DNA from: Microvirga sp.
GTDB lineage: Bacteria > Pseudomonadota > Alphaproteobacteria > Rhizobiales > Beijerinckiaceae
Direction: 5' to 3'
NCBI GenBank assembly: GCA_029266525.1
Contig: JAQSWQ010000053.1
Coordinates: 43,939 to 107,938, forward strand
Length of the DNA: 64,000 nt
The notes under the pieces are model-generated. The model worked only from the letters and a program-made list of their open reading frames with translations, made no database searches and was not told where the DNA came from. The translations under genes were made by a program, and so were the position numbers. Shown in pieces: positions 1 through 9,910 of this stretch; positions within the stretch are counted from its first letter, which is position 1, and the number at the start of each line of letters is the position of its first letter.

Positions 1-1599
1 ACCGATTGCGGGCGCATGGCGTCCCATTCCTCGAAGCGCAAGGGGCGGTTGTCCATGCAGGAAGGCAGGCGGAAGCCGTATTCGGCGAGCGTCGCCTTGC
101 GCCGGAAGTCGGAAGAGGGTCGGCGGCGGCTCGCCGGGCTTGCGGCCGGTCAGGTAGCGCGAATAGTTCTCGATGCCGGCGCAGGAGCCCGTGGCTTCGA
201 TCATCTCGAGGTCGAAGGTGCAGCGCTGCTCGAGCCGCTGCGCCTCCAGCAGCCGGCCCATGCGGGTGAGCTCCTGGAGCCGCCAGCGCAGCTCCTCCTT
301 GATGCCCTTGATCGCCTGCTGCAGGGTCGGGCGCGGCGTGACGTAGTGCGAGTTGGCGTAGACCTTCACGAATTTCAGTTCGTTGGTCTTCTTGCCAGTG
401 AGCGGATCGAACTCGACGATCGCCTCGATCTCGTCGCCGAAGAGCCCGATGCGCCAGGCCCGGTCCTCCAAGTGGGCGGGCCACAGCTCGATCACGTCGC
501 CGCGCACGCGGAACGAGCCGCGGGCGAAGTCGGACTGGATGCGCTTGTATTGCAGCGCCACGAGATCGGCGATCAATTGGCGCTGCTCGATCTTCTCGCC
601 GACCGCGACCGAGAACGACATCGCCGTGTAGGTCTCGACCGAGCCGATGCCGTAGATGCAGGACACCGAGGCCACGATGATGACGTCGTCGCGCTCGAGG
701 AGCGCGCGCGTCGCCGAGTGGCGCATGCGGTCGATCTGCTCGTTGATCGATGATTCCTTCTCGATGTAGGTATCCGAGCGCGGGACATAAGCCTCGGGCT
801 GGTAATAGTCGTAATAGGAGACGAAGTACTCGACCGCGTTCTCGGGGAAGAACGACTTGAACTCGCCATAGAGCTGCGCCGCCAGCGTCTTGTTCGGCGC
901 GAGGATCAAGGCCGGGCGCTGCGTCTCCTCGATCACCTTGGCCATGGTGAAGGTCTTGCCGGAGCCGGTGACGCCGAGGAGAACCTGGTCGCGCTCCTGC
1001 CGGCGCACGCCGTCGACGAGCTCGGCGATCGCCTGCGGCTGGTCGCCGGCGGGCTGAAACTCCGACTTGATCTCGAAGCGGATGCCGCCTTCCGACTTCT
1101 CGGGCCGCGGCGGCCGGTGCGGCGTCCACAGCTTGCCGTTCTTGAAGAGGGGATTGCCCTCGGTGAGGAGCCGGGTGAGCGACGCGACGGTGGCCGAGAC
1201 GCCGCTCACCCCGTCGGGCGCGAGATCGCCGAGCTCGGCCGGAACATCCGGGCCGTCCTCCGGCGCTTTCAGCCCGAGTTTCTTGGCGAGAGCCGGATCG
1301 ACGTCCGTGACCTCGCCATGGACGTAGGTCTCCTGCGGCCGCTCAGCGAAGCCCGCCATGCCGTTCCCCTCTCCCTCGCCGGGAGGGGCAGGGGTGGGGG
1401 GCGTGCTGCGAGCTGCATCGCCGGGCGCGTGCGGGGACGGCCCCCCTTCCAGGGGAGAGGACGTGCCGTCCCGATAGCGCTCGCGCTCGCGGTTGATGGC
1501 GGGATTGAGAAGCTCGGCCAGGTAGGTGTCGAGCGGCTTCAGCTCGGGCTTCGACGCCTTCCCGGTCGAAAGCTTCGGCTTCTTCGGCGCTTTCGGCAT
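1..1599 (-). CDS. uvrB: UvrB, excinuclease ABC subunit B (partial, with internal deletion)
   Basis: Damage-verifying helicase subunit of nucleotide excision repair; the gene runs off the left edge. ATG at 1599. Walker A GVTGSGKT is at about 975-952, then the [10 protein letters not shown] region near 840-795 and [16 protein letters not shown] near 190-145. Two oddities. Residues about 45-81 are a Pro/Gly/Ser-rich stretch coded by a REP-like palindrome (1364-1472). After GEPPPTLF (ending at 112) only four bases precede a segment reading [16 protein letters not shown] in another frame (from 107). In known UvrB proteins about 28 residues lie here, including the helicase motif II DESH; so about 80 bases are missing and the frame is lost. 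Either an inactivating deletion or an assembly collapse. The family assignment is secure. Confidence 0.93.
   Translation of the reverse strand, partial: MPKAPKKPKLSTGKASKPELKPLDTYLAELLNPAINRERERYRDGTSSPLEGGPSPHAPGDAARSTPPTPAPPGEGEGNGMAGFAERPQETYVHGEVTDVDPALAKKLGLKAPEDGPDVPAELGDLAPDGVSGVSATVASLTRLLTEGNPLFKNGKLWTPHRPPRPEKSEGGIRFEIKSEFQPAGDQPQAIAELVDGVRRQERDQVLLGVTGSGKTFTMAKVIEETQRPALILAPNKTLAAQLYGEFKSFFPENAVEYFVSYYDYYQPEAYVPRSDTYIEKESSINEQIDRMRHSATRALLERDDVIIVASVSCIYGIGSVETYTAMSFSVAVGEKIEQRQLIADLVALQYKRIQSDFARGSFRVRGDVIELWPAHLEDRAWRIGLFGDEIEAIVEFDPLTGKKTNELKFVKVYANSHYVTPRPTLQQAIKGIKEELRWRLQELTRMGRLLEAQRLEQRCTFDLEMIEATGSCAGIENYSRYLTGRKPGEPPPTLFRLPAQGDARRIRLPPAFLHGQPPLALRGMGRHAPAIG
1364..1472. 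repeat. REP-like palindrome inside uvrB
   Basis: Pyrimidine/purine-rich palindromic unit (CCCCTCTCCC ... GGGGAGAGG) of the same type as the units at 12236-12650, 43383-43518 and 44372-44497. Here it lies within the uvrB reading frame and adds about 36 low-complexity residues near the N-terminus, ahead of the helicase core. Confidence 0.7.
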
Positions 1600-1854
1600 C
1601 GTGGGAATATGGGCCGAGTCTGGCGCCGGCGGAAGCGGCTCAGCGCTCCACTCCGTCATCGGCCGACCGGAGCGAGGGCACAGCGTTCATCCAGTTGCGC
1701 GTCAACCTCGGAGGTGAACGGACAGACCGGGACGCTGCCAGCTCCAGTCACCCGGGCCTGATCGCCCCCGCTCCAGGCCGACGCCCCCCGACGGCGACAG
1801 CGCGTGAGCCCATCGCAGGATGCGCTTCCGCGCGGAGGCGCTAAGATCGCCGCC

Positions 1855-2619
1855 ATGTCCCGTCCCATCCCGCTCGCCGCCCCGCCCGCCCTCGCCCGCG
1901 GCGGCAAGGCCGTCTACGGCGCGCCGCTCGGCATCCTCATGCTCGAGGCGCGATTTCCCCGCATCCTCGGCGACATGGGCAATGCCCGGACCTGGCCGTT
2001 CCCGGTGCTCTACCGCGTCGTGAAAGGCGCAAGCCCCGAGCGCGTCGTGCTCGAGGGCGCGCGCGGGCTCCTGCCGGATTTCCTCGCCGCCGCCGAGGAT
2101 CTGGTCGGCCAGGGCGCCGAGGCGATCACCACCAATTGCGGCTTCCTCTCGCTGTTCCAGCGCGAGCTTAGCGGCCATGTCGGGGTGCCGGTCGCGACCT
2201 CCGCCCTGATGCAGGTGCCATGGGTCGAGGCGACGCTTCCGCCCGGCAGGCGCGTCGGGGTCGTGACGGTGAGCCGTGCGACGCTTACGCCGGCGCATCT
2301 CGAAGCGGCCGGCGCGCCGGCCGACACGCCGGTCGAGGGCACCGAGAACGGCCGCGAGTTCTTCCACGTGCTGATCAGGGCCGAGAAGGAGGACATGGAT
2401 GTGGGCCTCGCCGAGGAGGACATCCTGGAGGCCGGCCGTGCGCTCGTCGCACGCCACCCCGAGGTCGGCGCGGTGGTGCTCGAATGCACCAACATGCCTC
2501 CCTATGCCGCGGCGCTTCGGGAAGCGCTCGGGCTGCCGGTCTACGACATCTACTCGATGATCGCCTGGTTCCACGCCGGCCTTCGCCCGCGCGATTTCGG
2601 CGGCGCCTTCGCACGCTGA
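1855..2619 (+). CDS. Aspartate/glutamate racemase family protein
   Basis: Cytoplasmic protein of the Asp/Glu/hydantoin racemase superfamily, about 254 residues. The family signature is seen as ILMLEARFPRILGDMGNA near the N-terminus, a first cysteine in AITTNCGFLS (about residue 95) and a second in VVLECTNMPPY (about residue 211), the usual pair of catalytic cysteines in this fold. Start chosen at the ATG at 1855; the frame is open upstream to a GTG at 1804 but homology begins after 1855. It stands alone between uvrB (divergent) and a secreted protein. Members include racemases and decarboxylases; the substrate cannot be told from the sequence. Confidence 0.85.
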   Translation: MSRPIPLAAPPALARGGKAVYGAPLGILMLEARFPRILGDMGNARTWPFPVLYRVVKGASPERVVLEGARGLLPDFLAAAEDLVGQGAEAITTNCGFLSLFQRELSGHVGVPVATSALMQVPWVEATLPPGRRVGVVTVSRATLTPAHLEAAGAPADTPVEGTENGREFFHVLIRAEKEDMDVGLAEEDILEAGRALVARHPEVGAVVLECTNMPPYAAALREALGLPVYDIYSMIAWFHAGLRPRDFGGAFAR

Positions 2620-2707
2620 CGGCCCCCGGGCCTTTACAACTGCCGCGCGCGCAGGCAGCATCTTCGAAGCTGCGGCTTCATGCCTGCGCGCTGGATCGGA
2701 GGCGCCC

Positions 2708-3508
2708 ATGAAACGGACGAAGCGCCTGCTGGTGTTCGCGGCGGGCATGACAACGCTCGTCGCCAGCCTTCCGGTTGCCGCCCAGACTCCCGCCCACATC
2801 GCCGCGGTCAAATCCGCTCAAGGTGCCGCCTACGCGATCAACCAGGCCACCAACGGCTGCCCCGTGGTGGGCACGGACATGCTCGGCTGGCCCGGAGCGA
2901 GCATACGGAAGTGCATCTACCGGGTCGGACCGGCCGGAAACAAACGCACCGGCCTCGTCTACCTGCTCGAGATCAAGCCGGAGACGATCGCAACCTGGAT
3001 CGAGGGGAGCTGCGCCAAGCTGCTCCCAAGCCTGCCCGGGTGCTTCGAGAAGGTGCTCACCTGCGGCAAGCTCAACTCGGGGATGATGTTCCCGATCAGC
3101 GGCAACATGCTCGAGGACATGACCCCGAACCCGTGGCAGAACTTCTTCTTTCGCAACGGCATGACGGTCAGGATGGCTGGCCAGCCGAACGGCACCACAA
3201 CGCAGGTGCCGCTTGATCGTCAGGAAGCGCTCGCGCAGCTCCCGGATACAGGCATCGAGCGGATCCCGTCCGGCCTCACCCGCTTCTGGCGAACCCGTCC
3301 CGAGCAATTCGCGGCGCAGTTCCCGGCCGAAGGGGTTCCGGCCAAGCTGGATACGCCCGCGAAGCGCCAGAAATGGCTCGACACGGCGCGCGCAGAGATC
3401 CTCGCCGCGCTGAACGGCTCGACCAACCGGCTTCTCGAAACCTGGGTCGCCGTCCACGCGACCACCTTGGCGTCGCCGAAGAAGTGCCCCGACGACAGCG
3501 ACCCGTGA
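2708..3508 (+). CDS. Hypothetical secreted protein
   Basis: Not recognised. 266 residues with a Sec-type signal peptide (basic MKRTKR, hydrophobic stretch, cleavage probably after VAAQ at about residue 26), so periplasmic or exported. The mature part has several cysteines (NGCPVV, RKCIYR, SCAKLL, GCFEK, TCGKL) that could form disulfides, and no transmembrane helix. ATG at 2708 is preceded by GGAGG. It sits between the racemase-like gene and a convergent adenylate cyclase; the context gives no function. Confidence 0.75.
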   Translation: MKRTKRLLVFAAGMTTLVASLPVAAQTPAHIAAVKSAQGAAYAINQATNGCPVVGTDMLGWPGASIRKCIYRVGPAGNKRTGLVYLLEIKPETIATWIEGSCAKLLPSLPGCFEKVLTCGKLNSGMMFPISGNMLEDMTPNPWQNFFFRNGMTVRMAGQPNGTTTQVPLDRQEALAQLPDTGIERIPSGLTRFWRTRPEQFAAQFPAEGVPAKLDTPAKRQKWLDTARAEILAALNGSTNRLLETWVAVHATTLASPKKCPDDSDP

Positions 3509-3533
3509 AGGCTCGACCGGACAGCGCCGCCAC

Positions 3534-4742
3534 TCAGCTCTCGAACGTGAACAGCTCCTGTGCCCGCTCGACGCCCTTGAGCGCGTAGCGCCCGACCGAG
3601 ACGAGCCGGGCCCTGTCCTCGGGTCGCGCCGCCGAGGCGAAGGCGGAGGAGATCAGGACATCCCTCTCGACCGAGCGGCACAGCGCCGCGATGCGGCTCG
3701 CCTCGTTGACCGCGGGGCCGACCACCGTGAAGTCGAGCCGGTCCTGGGCGCCGATGTTGCCGTAGAAGACCTCGCCGATATGAAGGCCGAGATAGGCCTC
3801 CGTGACCGGCAGGCCGTTCCGGGCCCGCTCCGCGTTGAGGGCGCCGATGCGGGTGCGCATCAGCTCTTCCGCCTTGAGCGCGCAGCCGCAGGCGGTGCCG
3901 GGATCGTCCGCCTTGAAGATCGCGAGCGTGCCGTCGCCGATGAGCTTCAGGACGTCCCCGGCGGCCTCGTGCACCGAGGAGATGATCGCGGCGGCATAGT
4001 CGTTGAGGAAGGGGATGACCTCGTCCGGCGCGGCCGTCTCGGTGATGCGCGTGAAGCCGCGCAGGTCGCTGTACCAGAGCACCGCCTCGATGCGCTCGGC
4101 AACGCCGCGGCCGATGCGGCCCGACAGCACGCGCCGGCCGGCGTCGCGTCCGAGATAGGTCTCGACCAGCGTTTCTGCGACACGCGCAAGCGAGACACAT
4201 TTCACGGCGAGCGCGAAGAACGGCAGCAGGCCGCGCAGGAAATCGAGCTGCGCTTCCGCGAAGCCGCCCGGCGCATCGGTCGCGAAGGAGGAATAGACGC
4301 CGTCCATCTCACCAAGGGTGCCGCCGGCCCCAAAGCGGTGGATCAGGGCGATGTAGTCGGTCTGACCGTCGGCGCGCAGATCGTCGAGGATCGGGAAGTC
4401 GGCCGGCTCGCCCGGCCCGAGCTTGCGCCGCAGCTCGGCGCCGCCCGACTCGAGAAGATGGTTGAAGGGGCTCTGGCTCCACTTTTCGGCTGCGTCGCCG
4501 CCTTCGCTGACGCGCCCATATCCGGTGACCGGATCGAACTCGACGCCGTTGCTGCGCCAGCGGAAGATATGACCCTCATGGACCGGGTGCAGCGTGTCGA
4601 TGAGCACGTTCGCGCGCGCGAGCGGCACGCCGGCGGCGGCCAGCCGCTCGCAGAATCCGCGCAGGAGCTCCGGCTCGCCAAGGCCGCACAAGCCGGCCTC
4701 GGTCACGAAGTGCAGGATTCCCGCCGCCCTCGCCTGGTCCAT
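3534..4742 (-). CDS. Class III adenylate/guanylate cyclase
   Basis: 402 residues. The C-terminal half is a class III nucleotide cyclase domain: WYSDLRGFTRITE (first metal Asp), VLKLIGDGTLAIF (base-selecting Lys and second metal Asp), and LDFTVVGPAVNEASRI (Asp for adenine, transition-state Asn and Arg). With Lys and Asp at the base-contact positions adenylate cyclase activity is likely. The N-terminal 190 residues look like a GAF-type sensor as found in related rhizobial cyclases, but that is inference. No transmembrane helix, so cytoplasmic. A cyclic-nucleotide-binding protein is encoded at 52186 and a second cyclase at 33267. Confidence 0.88.
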   Translation of the reverse strand: MDQARAAGILHFVTEAGLCGLGEPELLRGFCERLAAAGVPLARANVLIDTLHPVHEGHIFRWRSNGVEFDPVTGYGRVSEGGDAAEKWSQSPFNHLLESGGAELRRKLGPGEPADFPILDDLRADGQTDYIALIHRFGAGGTLGEMDGVYSSFATDAPGGFAEAQLDFLRGLLPFFALAVKCVSLARVAETLVETYLGRDAGRRVLSGRIGRGVAERIEAVLWYSDLRGFTRITETAAPDEVIPFLNDYAAAIISSVHEAAGDVLKLIGDGTLAIFKADDPGTACGCALKAEELMRTRIGALNAERARNGLPVTEAYLGLHIGEVFYGNIGAQDRLDFTVVGPAVNEASRIAALCRSVERDVLISSAFASAARPEDRARLVSVGRYALKGVERAQELFTFES

Positions 4743-4823
4743 GGGGCCGTTGTGCCATGGAACGCGCCCACGGGGGAGGTGCGTGCGCGGGGCGCGAAGT
4801 TTGACGCGTCCGCGTCGGTGATG

Positions 4824-5201
4824 TCACCCGGACCTGCCGCAATAGGCCTCGATGCGGTAGCCGTCCGGATCGACCGCGAAGGCGGCGTAGTAGTTCGGGC
4901 CGTAATCGGCGCGCAGACCCGGCGCGCCGTTGTCGCGTCCACCCGCTTTCAGCGCCGCGGCGTGGAAGGCGTCGACGCTTCTGCGGGTCGGCGCGGCGAA
5001 GCAGAAGTGGAGCCCGGATTTCTCGTCCGCCGGCACCGGGCGCTCGGCGGCGCCGATCCAAAGCGCGACGGCCTTGCGCCCGTAGCCGAGCGAGCCTTCG
5101 CTTTCGCTCAGGCAGGAGTAGTCGAGCGGCTTCAGCGCTGCGTCGTAGAAGCGCTTCGCGTTCGCGAGGTCGCGGACGCCGATGGAGACGTGATCGATCA
5201 T
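4824..5201 (-). CDS. VOC family protein (glyoxalase/dioxygenase fold)
   Basis: 125-residue single vicinal-oxygen-chelate domain. The typical start MIDHVSIGVRDLANAKRFYD with a metal-ligand His, a central GLHFCF strand and a C-terminal DPDGYRIEAYC with a Glu ligand are all present. Such proteins act as lyases, dioxygenases or resistance proteins; this one is closest in style to the small uncharacterised lactoylglutathione-lyase-like group. It lies just upstream (5' side) of the cyclase gene on the same strand and directly downstream of the gene at 5220-5711 with an 18 bp gap, so the two are probably co-transcribed. Confidence 0.85.
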   Translation of the reverse strand: MIDHVSIGVRDLANAKRFYDAALKPLDYSCLSESEGSLGYGRKAVALWIGAAERPVPADEKSGLHFCFAAPTRRSVDAFHAAALKAGGRDNGAPGLRADYGPNYYAAFAVDPDGYRIEAYCGRSG

Positions 5202-5219
5202 GGCTTGCTCCCGTGTGCG

Positions 5220-5711
5220 TTAGCTGGTGCGGCGGGCGCGGAACTCGGCCTGAAGGTGGAAGCTCGCGCCCCCGTCGAGCGAGCGCTCCCCGCGCCACAG
5301 GAACGACACGGGGGTGATCCCGCGGAAGCTCCAGCGCATGAGGATGCCGCCGTCGGCCGTGCCCTCCTGGACGATGTCAGAGCCCTCGGCGCGGCCGATC
5401 TGACGCGTGTAGAGCTGCTTCAGCGGATCGCTCCACAGGATGTGCCAGGCATCGATCCCGGGGTCGTAGACCCTGAGGGTCGTGCCGTAGAAGAAGCCCG
5501 GCAGGATCCAGACATCCTGGATGGCGCGGCCCTCCAGCACGAAGGCGAAGTGGATGGCGCCCTGCCCGGTATGGCGCGCGCCGTCCTCGGCATGGACGAC
5601 GGCGTCCATCGTCCAGTCACCGGCGAAGCGGCCGTAGAGCGCCATCTTGTCGGCGCGGTCTGGCGCGGGGTGCGAGGCTTGCAGAGCATCGAGGAAGGAA
5701 CGAGCGGGCAT
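5220..5711 (-). CDS. Conserved hypothetical protein, possibly DUF1579-like
   Basis: 163 residues, no signal peptide or membrane helix. Features such as LYGRFAGDWTMDAVVH, GEGAIHF-like strands, VYDPGIDAWHILW and ending in a basic tail suggest an all-beta barrel of the kind found in DUF1579/lipocalin-like proteins; this is a weak assignment. It is divergent from the AraC-type regulator at 5799, with an 87 bp gap, a common layout for a regulator and its target, and is probably in an operon with the VOC gene downstream. Confidence 0.65.
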   Translation of the reverse strand: MPARSFLDALQASHPAPDRADKMALYGRFAGDWTMDAVVHAEDGARHTGQGAIHFAFVLEGRAIQDVWILPGFFYGTTLRVYDPGIDAWHILWSDPLKQLYTRQIGRAEGSDIVQEGTADGGILMRWSFRGITPVSFLWRGERSLDGGASFHLQAEFRARRTS

Positions 5712-5763
5712 TGGACGGAGCCTTCGTGAGGATCGATGCCGGCGTCGCTAGCCCGCGGTCTCT

Positions 5764-5798
5764 CCCCGCGGCTTGGGGGAAATTGCTATAATCGCAAC
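5764..5798 (+). promoter_or_regulatory. Extended -10 promoter, probably giving a leaderless mRNA
   Basis: TGCTATAAT (5784-5792) is a perfect TATAAT with an extended TGN motif. The AraC ATG at 5799 is only six bases past the -10, where transcription would be expected to begin. No Shine-Dalgarno sequence can fit, so the transcript is probably leaderless. Confidence 0.6.
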
Positions 5799-6626
5799 AT
5801 GACCATCACCGAGCGCGTGCTCGCCTCCGGCCCCGGGTGGCGGGTGGCGGACGTTATCTGCACGGCCGGTCCTGCCGACCGCCCCTTCGAGGAGCGCCAC
5901 GAGCACGCCTCGATCGCGCTCGTGACGCGGGGCTCGTTCCAGTACCGCACCTCGCAGGGCAGCGCCGTGCTCGCGCCGGGCTCGCTGCTCCTCGGCAATG
6001 CGGGCGCCTGCTTCGAATGCGGCCACGAGCACGCGGCGGGGGACCGCTGCATCGCGTTCCAGTTCGCGCCCGATCATCTCGACGCGGTCGCGGCGGAGAC
6101 CCCCGAGGCCCGAAGCACAGGTTTCGCCGTCCCGCGGCTGCCGCCCCTCCCTGCGCTGATGCCGCTCGCCGCCGCGGCGGTGGCAGAGGCCGGGCGCGAG
6201 GAGCCCGATCCCGGCGCCCTCGAGGAGCTTGCGCTCCGCCTAGCTGGCGCCGTCGCGGCGGCGCTCGCGGGCGCGCCGCGCGCGCCCTTACGCCTCAGCG
6301 CGCGCGACGAGCGGCGCGTCACCGAGGTCCTGCGCCGGATCGAGCGCGGGGCCGAGGAGGCGCTGCCGCTTCACAGACTGGCGCGCCAGGCCGGCATGAG
6401 CCCGTACCATTTCCTGCGGGTGTTCCGCGCATCGGTCGGCATGACGCCGCACCAGTTCGTGCTGCGCACGCGCCTGCAGCGCGCCGCGCTGCGCCTGCGA
6501 CGCTCCGACGACCCGGTCTCGACGATTGCCTACGACGCCGGCTTCAACGACCTCTCGACCTTCAACCGGCGCTTCAAGCGGATCATGGGAGCGAGCCCGC
6601 GGGAATGGCGGTCTGTGCGCAGGTGA
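5799..6626 (+). CDS. AraC family transcriptional regulator
   Basis: 275 residues. N-terminal cupin-like sensing domain (RHEHASIALVTRGSFQYR, then GSLLLGNAGACFECGHEH) and C-terminal AraC-type double helix-turn-helix (LARQAGMSPYHFLRVFRASV and TIAYDAGFNDLSTFNRRFKR), ending in SPREWR as usual. ATG at 5799 was chosen because homology begins there and because a strong -10 lies just ahead; the frame is open upstream to 5736. It is transcribed away from the gene at 5220-5711, its likely target. The ligand is unknown. Confidence 0.9.
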   Translation: MTITERVLASGPGWRVADVICTAGPADRPFEERHEHASIALVTRGSFQYRTSQGSAVLAPGSLLLGNAGACFECGHEHAAGDRCIAFQFAPDHLDAVAAETPEARSTGFAVPRLPPLPALMPLAAAAVAEAGREEPDPGALEELALRLAGAVAAALAGAPRAPLRLSARDERRVTEVLRRIERGAEEALPLHRLARQAGMSPYHFLRVFRASVGMTPHQFVLRTRLQRAALRLRRSDDPVSTIAYDAGFNDLSTFNRRFKRIMGASPREWRSVRR

Positions 6627-6782
6627 GCGGCCCGGGCAAGAGCCAGCCGCGTCCTCCCTGCTCACGCCTGCGTGAAGCGACCACCCCTTGCAACGGATCA
6701 TGGCGCCGTTCTCAGATGTGACGTCAGAGCGCCAGGACAAGCCGAGCTTGTCCGCGCTCGGCTCGATCAGCGGGAGGGAAGC

Positions 6783-7709
6783 ATGCAGCGCACCGGGCTT
6801 ACGATCGTTGCGGTAATGATGGCCGGCAGCATGGCGGCGCCGTTGCTGGCGCAAACGCCCGCGCCGGCGCAGCCCGCGCCCGCTTCGCCCGCTCCGTCGC
6901 AGCCGCTCTTCGCGACGACGAAGGTCGAGGGCACCGACAATGTCTATGTCTTCCGCTACCAGAACCATCAGTCGATGTTCGTGGTCACGCCCGAGGGTGT
7001 CATTGCGACCGACCCGATCAGCTACGGCAGGCCGCAGGCAGCGACGACCTACATCGACGAGATCCGCAAGATCACGAGGGCGCCGATCCGATACCTGATC
7101 TACAGCCACCACCATTACGACCACATCGCCGGCGGCAGGCCGTTCAAGGAAGCCGGCGCTACCATCGTCGGGCATCGCCGCGCGCATGAGCGGCTCGCGG
7201 CACGCACCGCATCCGACGTCCTCGTGCCGGACGAGATCGTCGACGAGAAGCGCACGATCGAGCTCGGCGGCACCAGGCTCGAGCTCGTCTACACCGGACG
7301 CAACCATTCCGACTCTTCGCTCGTGATGCTTCTGCCGCGGGAGCGGATCATCTTCGCGGTCGATTTCAACACGCTCGGCGCGGTCCCTTCGCGGCTCGGC
7401 GTCAACGATTCCTATCCGGTCGAATGGGAGGACTCCCTCAAGCGCACGCTGGCGCTGAACTGGGACCGCCAGATCCCTGGCCACCCGGGACCGGGCGGCC
7501 GGCTCGGCACGAGGCAGGACATGGAGCAGCAGCTCGCCTTCATGACCGAGCTGTCCGCCGAGGTGAAGAAGGCGGCCGAGGCAGGCAAGTGCTTCGATCC
7601 GGCGACGAAGGAAGTACGCCTGCCGCACTTCGCGACCCTGCAAGGCTACGAGCAGAACATCGAATGGAGCACGCACCGCTGGTGCGGCTATTGGGGCCGC
7701 GGGATCTGA
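6783..7709 (+). CDS. Exported MBL-fold metallo-hydrolase
   Basis: 308 residues with a signal peptide (MQRTGLTIVAVMMAGSMAAP, cleaved near LLAQ) followed by a Pro/Ala-rich linker. The metallo-beta-lactamase motif SHHHYDHIAGG (HxHxDH) is intact, and the third ligand region GRNHSDSS and Asp in FAVDFN follow, so a two-zinc site is expected in the periplasm. GGGAGG precedes ATG 6783. The family includes beta-lactamases, quinoprotein relay hydrolases and other hydrolases; substrate unknown. It ends 4 bp before the convergent methyltransferase gene. Confidence 0.87.
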   Translation: MQRTGLTIVAVMMAGSMAAPLLAQTPAPAQPAPASPAPSQPLFATTKVEGTDNVYVFRYQNHQSMFVVTPEGVIATDPISYGRPQAATTYIDEIRKITRAPIRYLIYSHHHYDHIAGGRPFKEAGATIVGHRRAHERLAARTASDVLVPDEIVDEKRTIELGGTRLELVYTGRNHSDSSLVMLLPRERIIFAVDFNTLGAVPSRLGVNDSYPVEWEDSLKRTLALNWDRQIPGHPGPGGRLGTRQDMEQQLAFMTELSAEVKKAAEAGKCFDPATKEVRLPHFATLQGYEQNIEWSTHRWCGYWGRGI

Positions 7710-7713
7710 ACCG

Positions 7714-8514
7714 TTAAGCCACGGTGCCGCGGCAGGCCCAGGCGACGGCGGCGAAGGAGCGCGGGCCGTCGGGCTTGCCGGCCTCGTAGGCGAACCGGAG
7801 CGCGCGCTCTAGGGCGGCGCGGCCGTCGGGGTCGAGAGGGGCGGCGTACTTGCCCATCGACCCTTCGCCGGCCGCGATCGGCGACCAGAGATCGTCGAAG
7901 GACGCGTACTCCATCCGGATTGTCAGCATGGCGTCGCGCACGTCCTCGAGGCCGACGCGCCTCCACATCTCGCGCAGCTCATTCGGGCGCGTCGCCGGCC
8001 GCATGTAGTTCTCGGCCCGTGCAGCTTCGGCCGCCGGATCGAGCAGGGCGGCCGTATCCCAGAACATCCGCTGCATGACGAAGCCGCCGTAAGTGTCCCA
8101 CACCGCCGCGGCGACCGTCCCGCCGCGGCGCACGACCCGGCGCATCTCGGCGGCCGCAAGCTCCGGCCTCGGCACGAAGTGCAGCATGAGGAGCGACAGG
8201 GCGCCATCGAAGGCACCGTCGGCGAAGGGCAGCGCGCAGGCGTCCGCCTGCTCAAATCGCAGCCGCGGGTCCGTGCCGGCGGCGCGCGCCGCCTCGAGAT
8301 ACAGTTCAGAATAATCGATCGCGGTCAGCGCTGCCGGGTTCCTCCCGGCAAGCAGCGCGAATGTGAGACTGCCTGTGCCGCAGCCTACATCGATCAGCCG
8401 CTCGCCTTCTTGGACGCCAGCGAAATCGATGAACAGCGGCGCGAGCCGGCGGCTCCAGCGCCCCATCATCTGCTCGTAGGCGGCGGCATTCAGGGCATTG
8501 AAGTTGGACGGCAC
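7714..8514 (-). CDS. Class I SAM-dependent methyltransferase
   Basis: About 266 residues. Motif I LIDVGCGTGSLTFAL, acidic motif II AIDYSELYLEAA and motif DGALSLLMLHFV mark a small-molecule methyltransferase of the UbiE/COQ5-like type. The start is uncertain: GTG at 8514 has GGAG about 11 bases upstream and is chosen; the frame is open to a TTG at 8583 without a clear ribosome site. It follows the rplKA terminator on the same strand, where rplJ would normally be, so it must have its own promoter. Confidence 0.85.
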   Translation of the reverse strand: MPSNFNALNAAAYEQMMGRWSRRLAPLFIDFAGVQEGERLIDVGCGTGSLTFALLAGRNPAALTAIDYSELYLEAARAAGTDPRLRFEQADACALPFADGAFDGALSLLMLHFVPRPELAAAEMRRVVRRGGTVAAAVWDTYGGFVMQRMFWDTAALLDPAAEAARAENYMRPATRPNELREMWRRVGLEDVRDAMLTIRMEYASFDDLWSPIAAGEGSMGKYAAPLDPDGRAALERALRFAYEAGKPDGPRSFAAVAWACRGTVA

Positions 8515-8686
8515 GGCGTTGCTCGCTCCGGCTGACGGACGGTCGGGCACAGTCGCAAGCGTTTCGGAGGACGACAACCCCAAAGCGGTCTATGGCCGTC
8601 ACTCTGTGGTTGAGCTTTGCCATGCGACAGCCAAACCGCGCCGGACGCCGGCAACGCAGATCATGACGACGGTCGCCTGATCGACA

Positions 8687-8720
8687 AAGAAAAAGGCCCG
8701 CGGGTGCGTGTCGCGGGCCT
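8687..8720 (-). terminator. Rho-independent terminator after rplA
   Basis: Read on the minus strand: GGCCCGCG (8719-8712), nine-base loop, CGCGGGCC (8702-8695), then a T-rich run. It lies 25 bp after the rplA stop codon and closes the secE-nusG-rplK-rplA operon. Confidence 0.85.
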
Positions 8721-8744
8721 CGATCGTTCGCGCGATGGCGCGGC

Positions 8745-9449
<705 letters not shown>

Positions 9450-9460
9450 GTCGCCCTCCC

Positions 9461-9910
9461 TTAGCCCACGACCTCGAGGCCCATCGCCCGGGCGGAGCCC
9501 CGGATCATCTGGACCGCGGATTCGACGTTGTCGCAGTTGAGGTCGGCCATCTTCTTCTCAGCGATCTCGCGCAGCTGCTCCTCGGTGACGCGGCCGGCGG
9601 GCGCGCCGCGGCCGGGCGTCTTCGAGCCCGAGGCCGGCTTCTTGCCGAGCTTCAGGTTCGCCGCCTTCTTGAGGAAGAAGGATACCGGCGGCTGCTTCAT
9701 CTCGAAGGTGAACGACCGGTCCTGATACGCGGTGATGATCACCGGGATCGGCATGCCCTTCTCCATCTGCGCGGTCTTCGCGTTGAAGGCCTTGCAGAAC
9801 TCCATGATGTTGAGGCCGCGCTGACCGAGCGCGGGACCGATCGGCGGCGACGGGTTCGCTGCGCCGGCCGGGACCTGAAGCTTCACGTAGCCCGTGATCT
9901 TCTTTGCCAT
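9461..9910 (-). CDS. rplK: 50S ribosomal protein L11
   Basis: 149 residues; N-terminal [20 protein letters not shown] and C-terminal [17 protein letters not shown] are diagnostic. Part of the GTPase-associated centre of the large subunit. TGGGAG precedes the ATG. The 259 bp gap to nusG is mostly a REP-like palindrome, so an extra promoter for rplKA is possible. Confidence 0.98.
   Translation of the reverse strand: MAKKITGYVKLQVPAGAANPSPPIGPALGQRGLNIMEFCKAFNAKTAQMEKGMPIPVIITAYQDRSFTFEMKQPPVSFFLKKAANLKLGKKPASGSKTPGRGAPAGRVTEEQLREIAEKKMADLNCDNVESAVQMIRGSARAMGLEVVG

Noticed and set aside
3780..5729. 649-codon open frame on the plus strand
   Set aside because: It is antisense to the cyclase, VOC and 5220-5711 genes, all of which have clear family motifs; its translation is Arg/Asp/Glu/Val-rich with no motif, as expected for a shadow in high-GC DNA.
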